Below, piece after piece: positions 59,202-64,000 of a DNA stretch of 64,000 nt. The notes beneath the pieces are model-generated. The model saw nothing but the letters and a program-made list of their open reading frames with translations, did not search any database and was not told where the DNA came from. This DNA comes from Sordaria brevicollis (Eukaryota; Ascomycota; Sordariomycetes; Sordariales; Sordariaceae): NCBI GenBank assembly GCA_033439795.1, contig JAUTDP010000011.1, forward strand, positions 248,001 to 312,000, read 5' to 3'. The position numbers were made by a program, and so were the translations under genes. Numbering within the stretch: the first letter of the stretch is position 1; each line of letters starts with the position of its first letter.

Positions 59202-61158
59202 ATGCCCCACGCTGTAACTATCGCGACTCCGGGCCTCCAGGCCTTGATCCTTTGTGGTCCTGGCAGCTCCTTTCCCACTTTCACCGCCAACCCAGATGAG
59301 AACCCCAAGGCTCTCCTACCAATCGCCAACAGGCCCATGGTCTGGTATCCCCTCGACTTTTGCTACCGTGCCGGCATCACAAGTAGGTCATGTCCTTGTC
59401 GACGTCTTGGTGTTGAGTGAGATTTGATATCACATGTCTTGGCATACACTACCTCTCTCTATCCCCCCTTCGCTGAACACATACTAACTGCAACTAGACA
59501 TCACCCTCATCTGCCCTCCCACGGCCCAAGAAGCCATCCAAACGGCCCTCAACACAAACCCCTTCCTCACCAGCCTACCATACCCCAGGCCCGATCTTCT
59601 AGCGCCCAAGGACCTCGACCAGAACACCGGCACAGCAGAGATCCTCCGTCTTCCCGAAGTTCAACAAACAGTAACCTCCGACTTCCTTGTTCTTCCCTGC
59701 GACTTGGTATGCGAGCTCGGTGCCGACAAGCTCCTCCAAGCATGGATGGTCAAGTCCGCCAGCCTCACAGACCTCCTTGACGACAGCCGGTCTGAGAATG
59801 GTCCTCTCAAGCGCAGCGGTGGTCTCGGTGTATGGTATCAGACCAAGACTGCCACTCCCATCAAGGGCGAGGAGACGGATTTCCTGGCCACCGTTCCTCT
59901 ACCATCATCCTCCGTCCAGCCTCCCAAGGGCTCGCTATTCCCCAACATCTCCAAGGTCGTCTACTCAACACCTACCGATTCGTTGAAGGATCTCCTCGAA
60001 GAGCAAAAGGGCTTCCCCACGCGCCATGCCCTTCTCAAGAAGCACCCCCGTGTGCGCATGCTGACCACCCACCGCGACGCCCACATCTACATCTTCCCCC
60101 ACTGGATCATGGACTTTGTCAAAGAGAACGACCGTCTCGAGACCATTGGCGAGGACGTGCTGGGTTGGTGGGCCAAGGCCGGCTGGCAAAAGGGTCTTTC
60201 CAAGAAGCTCGGTCTCGACACTATTCTAGGTCAGACCAGCACCACCGCCCCCAACACCGACGGCAAGACCTCCCCCGTCGGCTCCCACACCCCCAAGGCC
60301 ACTTCGCCTGTCCACCCTCCCACCGGTTCTCAGATCCACAACGCCGTCTCTGCTTCGGGAGCCACCAACCTCGAGGGCCCCGTCCGCCCCGTCATTCGCA
60401 CCGGCGACAAGCCCGGCCCCGACGCGACGCCCCTCCACGAAGACGCCGCTGAGCAAGCCGATAGCACCATCCCGCCCATGCTCGCCTACATCCACCCTTC
60501 CCCCGCCACCGGCTCTTCACCTTTGATCCGCCGCGTCGACACCGCCCAGCTCCTTCTCCAAATCTCACTCCAACTCGCCAAGTTACCCTCAGTCGAAGAA
60601 GTCGGCTCCCTCGAGGCCGCCTCGCCCTTCGCTCACCAGCGCAAGGTCGCCTATCCAGAGGGCGTCAAGCCGCGCACGACCATCACCAAGGCGGACTCGC
60701 TGGTGGCCGACAACGTCACCGTGCAGGAGAAGACGAGCATCAAGGAGTGCGTGATCGGCGCCAACTGCCAGATTGGCGAAGGAGCCAAGCTGAGCCAGTG
60801 CCTGCTGATGGACGGCGTGGTGGTGGGAAAGAACTGCAAGCTTACCAAGTGTATCCTGGGCAAGAGGAGCGAGGTTGGCGAGGGGTGCACGCTGACGGAG
60901 TGTGAGGTGCAGGAGAATTTGTTGGTTGAGGCTAGGAGTGAGTTCCCCGTCCCCCCTTTTACCCCCTGCTTGTGGAAAGATGCTAATGAAGATAAAACAG
61001 CGGAAACAAAGAACGAGAAGTTCATGTCCTCCTCCGGTCTCGAAGCCACCGAGGAAGACCTCGCCGAGGGTTCCGACAATGATGGCAGCGATAACGGCAG
61101 CGGCAACGATGACGATGACGACGAAGAGGAGGATGACGATGAGTCGGCGGAGGAATAG
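59202..61158 (+). CDS. GCD1: Translation initiation factor eIF2B subunit gamma
   Basis: Exons are 59202-59382, 59498-60937 and 61001-61158 (592 residues, TAG). Intron 1 has GTAGGT, ACTAAC and TAG; intron 2 has GTGAGT, GCTAAT and CAG. The N-terminal nucleotidyltransferase-like domain reads LQALILCGPGSSFPTFT, KALLPIANRPMVWYPLDFCY, NITLICPPTAQEAI and DFLVLPCDL. The degenerate P-loop is normal for the fungal gamma subunit, which is not a transferase. Residues about 440-545 form the left-handed beta-helix of hexapeptide repeats (VQEKTSIKECVIGANCQIGE, VVGKNCKLTKCILG, VGEGCTLTECEV). The acidic tail DDDDDEEEDDDESAEE ends the frame. eIF2B gamma pairs with epsilon in the catalytic subcomplex that recycles eIF2-GDP in the cytosol. 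The frame continues past the stop (next entry). Confidence 0.92.
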
Positions 61159-61575
61159 GATATCCTTTCTGCTCCATCGACTCCTAAGAACGCGAGGTTT
61201 CACCACCACGGCAAGGACCACCACCACCAGCAGCAGCAGCAGCAGCAGCAGAAACATGGACAAGCCCAAGCCCAGGAAGAAGAAGAGCACAAGGAGGAGG
61301 GTCATGGCCAGGGTCAGGGTCAGGGTCAGGGTCAGGGCCAGGGCCAGGGTCAGGGTCAGGGTCAGGGTCAGGGTCAGCAGCAGCAGCAGCATGGAAGTGG
61401 TGGTGGTGGTGGCCTGCAACAGCAGCAGCAGGATAACGAGGCTCAGCAGTATCAAGAGGCTAGGGAGCAAGTTCCGGAAGTTGAACCGCAGCCACAACAG
61501 AAGGTTACGACTGGCAGGCCTAGGAAGGGGAGTTGGTTGAGTCGGTTGTCCGGGTCAGGAGGTGGTGATGAGTAG
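61159..61575 (+). other. In-frame 138-codon extension of eIF2B gamma beyond its UAG stop
   Basis: After TAG 61156-61158 the same frame stays open to TAG 61573-61575. It begins DILSAPSTPKNARFHHHGKD, continues through poly-Gln and a (GQ)n repeat from the GTCAGG hexamer (61310-61376), and ends with non-repetitive VPEVEPQPQQKVTTGRPRKG and SWLSRLSGSGGGDE. That basic, Ser-rich end looks like a real C-terminus rather than UTR. It is translated only if the UAG is edited or read through. The UAG lies in the 8-nt loop of an AGGA/TCCT hairpin (61151-61166). Confidence 0.5.
61310..61376 (+). repeat. (GTCAGG)n hexanucleotide repeat
   Basis: About eleven units of GGTCAG/GGCCAG, in frame with the possible eIF2B gamma extension, where they encode Gly-Gln. 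Confidence 0.88.
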
Positions 61576-62630
61576 ATGAAGGGTGATGAGTGGCATACTT
61601 GGTCCATCATCAAGAAGTGGTCTGTTGGGTGGTCGTTGCGATTATGTTGCCAGTTGTTTGAGTAACATACATACCCATAGAGGTTTAGGTTATCAAAAAG
61701 TTTTCAGTCTCTTCAGCCTCAAGTTGCCCAAAATTAGGTTTATCACATTAGTTTGATCTGGTCCTTAAACTCTCAACTCTTCACAAAGCGAGAGGATTCT
61801 TGGGAACAGAAACATCTCTAGTGCCCTCGTATACAGACCTACACTTTGAGTTCTTCACAAAGCGAGACGGCCCTTGGGAACAGAAACATCTCTGGTGCCC
61901 TCGTACATAAGAGAGTCACGGCATTTCTCTTCTCTGATAACCATTCACGGTGTTGAGTACTAGCTTAGTGAGTTAACTGCACACGAAATAAGTTTTCGAT
62001 ACCCGCATGGATGAGCTTGGCAACTTGGATTTTCGAGACTGAACGAGCAAACCATTCTCAACTTTATCGGGTACCGTACTCGATGTTCTAGAGTCTAGAG
62101 TCTAGGCCCTCGCCGTTTTTTTGCTGTTACTGGGCTACTTGGTATTTTGCTTAGTTTGCTAGAGAGTGCCCAAGCAACATTGTGTTGTAGGCGATCGTGC
62201 TTCTCACTTGACTTTTTACCTAATCTCTGAATAACACATCTCTTGGCAAAGCTCCTCACCGCTTCTAGGACTTCAGTTAGTTAAATTAGTCGAATCAAAG
62301 GAGGATCTCGTTTTGTTGAAATGTTACATCTGCGATGGTTCAGGCACAAGGTACAGGCACGAATTGAAATGCCAGAGGTAGTACAAGAGAGAGGGAGGCC
62401 TCCCGGTGCTATAAGGTAATGCATACATGCATGCATGCAGCCCTCATTCATCCTTCAAAGTTTATGGGCGCGTTTCATTTTTCCAACCGTTGATCGAGTC
62501 GGTTAATCTGGGTACAAAGCTAAAATCTGTAGTGTATATAGGGATGAGCTTATACCATTTATCTTTTTTCTTTTTTTTCTTACTGTATAGTGGCGCTTAT
62601 AAGGTCTGGTAAGCGAAATTATACAATTAG
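61576..62630. other. Intergenic, eIF2B gamma 3' flank
   Basis: No gene seen. It contains a two-copy 74-bp direct repeat, ATGCATGCATGC near 62430, and then the transition into AT-saturated DNA at about 62600-62640. Confidence 0.55.
61778..61918 (+). repeat. Imperfect tandem repeat, 74-bp period, two copies
   Basis: TCTTCACAAAGCGAG...GGGAACAGAAACATCTCT..GTGCCCTCGTA occurs at 61778 and again at 61852. The cores of nearly 60 bp differ by a few substitutions, mostly in one short patch. Confidence 0.85.
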
Positions 62631-64000
62631 AGTCTATAATAAATCGAGATCCTTGGCAATAGGTTCGATATAACTTCGTTTTATAAAATTATAGAGCCGT
62701 AATTATTATAACGGGCTCGATATTGAAGTTATTTATAAATGGGGATATTATTTTAATAATTAGGAGGTTCGTTTACGAATTGGTGTAATTGCTATTTTTT
62801 TTCTAAATATAGTTATTGATTTGGGTAAACGCGGAGATTTTAGGGGTTAAAGGGGGATATTAATAAGAATATAAATAATAGTCTATTATAGTAATTATTA
62901 TAAACGAATAAATTATAGTAATTATACTTTTAATTTATATTATTATTTATAATAATAGAAGAGTATATAAAATAGTTAATTAAAAATATAATTGAATATA
63001 CTTAATTAAATAGAATTGAATAGAATAAAATCGAATAAAATAGAATTAAATAGAATAGAATTAGGTATAAATATAGGTATTAATTTTATATTTTTATCGA
63101 TTCAAATCCTCTATTACTAATATTTTTAATACTTTTATTAATTCTTTACTTACTTTCTTTACTTATTTTCTATATTTTTCCCTATTTTTAGTTTTATAAA
63201 TAACGTCGACGATATTAATAATAATATTTTTAATTTAAATTACTTTATTTACAATAGCCCGCGTAATTTAATAACTTTAATTAAGTAGGAGGATAACCCT
63301 ATTAATATCCTTAATTTTGGTATTATATTATTAAATTATAATAATACTTTCGAATATAATATTATAACTATATAATTTTCTATAGGCTTTACGGCTATTA
63401 ACCGCCGTTTAATTACCCCGCCGCTTAATCGATACGAATTTATTTTCCTTCTTTATATTGGCCGTATTAACTATTATACGTATATAACCCGGCTATTTGC
63501 CCACTTTCCTTCTCCCCGTTCTGTTATTACATACGTTCTTTTATAATTAATTTAGAGTATTAGTCGCAATAAAAGTAGAAGCGGGATTAATTATAATATA
63601 ATTAATATTATAATTTATTCCCCCCTTCGATTTAAAATCCTTCCCGGATTTAATAAATTTAGGGGAATAAGCCCTATTCCGGTTATTAATATTATTATTA
63701 TTACCCCCCTTCGTAACGATAATAATAATAACGAATTTTTTAATATTTTTAAATTCGTATTAAGGTTGCGACTTCCCCTTAGTGCCTAATAATTAATCGA
63801 TTTGTTAATTTCTATTACTATTATTATTATTAGTAATAGGAATAATATATATTAATAAAACGATTAAAAAAATTATTTATAATTATATTAGTAGATATAA
63901 TTAAGTAGGGGATATTTTATAGGGAGTTGAATAATTAATTAAAGAAAATTTTTATTAAAATTGGAGAGGTATTAATTATTAAATAATTAAATATTAAATA
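62631..64000. repeat. AT-saturated, RIP-type block running off the window
   Basis: From about 62630 the sequence is dominated by TA, AT and AA dinucleotides with scattered CCCCCT/CGGT remnants, as in the 32.5-42.4 kb block, and frames are full of stops. It is best read as the edge of another RIP-mutated repeat. I could not identify a family or a terminal repeat within the window. Confidence 0.75.

Noticed and set aside
60589..61497. 302-codon minus-strand frame, Leu/Val-rich
   Set aside because: Antisense shadow of the eIF2B gamma beta-helix and the repeat tract.
61159..61540. Frame-2 Arg/Ser/Val-rich continuation over the repeats
   Set aside because: The eIF2B gamma frame (frame 1) gives the more protein-like continuation; the other frame is a shadow of the hexamer repeat.

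Overview
The window looks like nuclear DNA of a filamentous ascomycete, most likely Neurospora or a close Sordariaceae relative. The evidence is short GT...AG introns with CTAAC-type branch sites, CAAAATG-like start contexts, many homopolymer and microsatellite tracts, and two AT-saturated blocks (about 32.5-42.4 kb and 62.6-64 kb) that carry the C-to-T/G-to-A signature of repeat-induced point mutation (RIP).

Layout. 1-2.7 kb: two oxidative-phosphorylation genes in tandem, the 3' end of complex III core protein 2 and the small ATP synthase epsilon subunit. 4.0-6.9 kb: NatC auxiliary subunit Mak10/Naa35. 7.9-9.1 kb, minus strand: the peroxisomal adenine nucleotide carrier (Ant1/PMP47 type). 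11.2-13.7 kb: an Abp2-like (ARS-binding protein 2) DNA-binding protein whose frame is broken twice. 14.4-16.4 kb: a type II membrane protein resembling a glycosyltransferase. 18.0-22.1 kb: a large F-box/LRR-like protein. 22-28.5 kb has no supported gene. 28.5-29.7 kb, minus strand: a two-finger C2H2 transcription factor. 32.4-42.6 kb: two adjacent RIP-degraded transposons, a 4.4-kb terminal-inverted-repeat element with a Tc1/mariner transposase relic and a 5.7-kb Ty1/copia LTR retrotransposon with a perfect 5-bp target duplication. 42.6-49.9 kb has no supported gene. 49.9-55.0 kb, minus strand: the SAGA subunit Spt20. 56.8-58.2 kb, minus strand: a Pex22-like peroxin. 59.2-61.6 kb: eIF2B gamma. 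The window ends in another RIP-type AT-rich block.

The most interesting observation is that Spt20 and eIF2B gamma each end at a single in-frame UAG and then stay open in the same frame for 456 and 138 further codons. Both extensions have protein-like C-termini. The Spt20 extension is a diverged copy of the Spt20 tail itself. In the carrier gene the next two in-frame stops after the first are also UAG. Sordariomycetes are known to edit A to I in UAG contexts during sexual development, turning UAG stops into UGG (Trp), so these are concrete candidates for stage-specific C-terminal extension. Recent nonsense mutations and readthrough are the main alternatives.

The genes are mostly unrelated housekeeping functions (respiration, N-terminal acetylation, peroxisome transport and import, SAGA transcription, translation initiation). 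Two of them, the carrier and the Pex22-like protein, are peroxisomal. No secondary-metabolite cluster, tRNA, 5S rRNA or CRISPR array was recognised. Everything was read by eye; intron coordinates may be off by a base.
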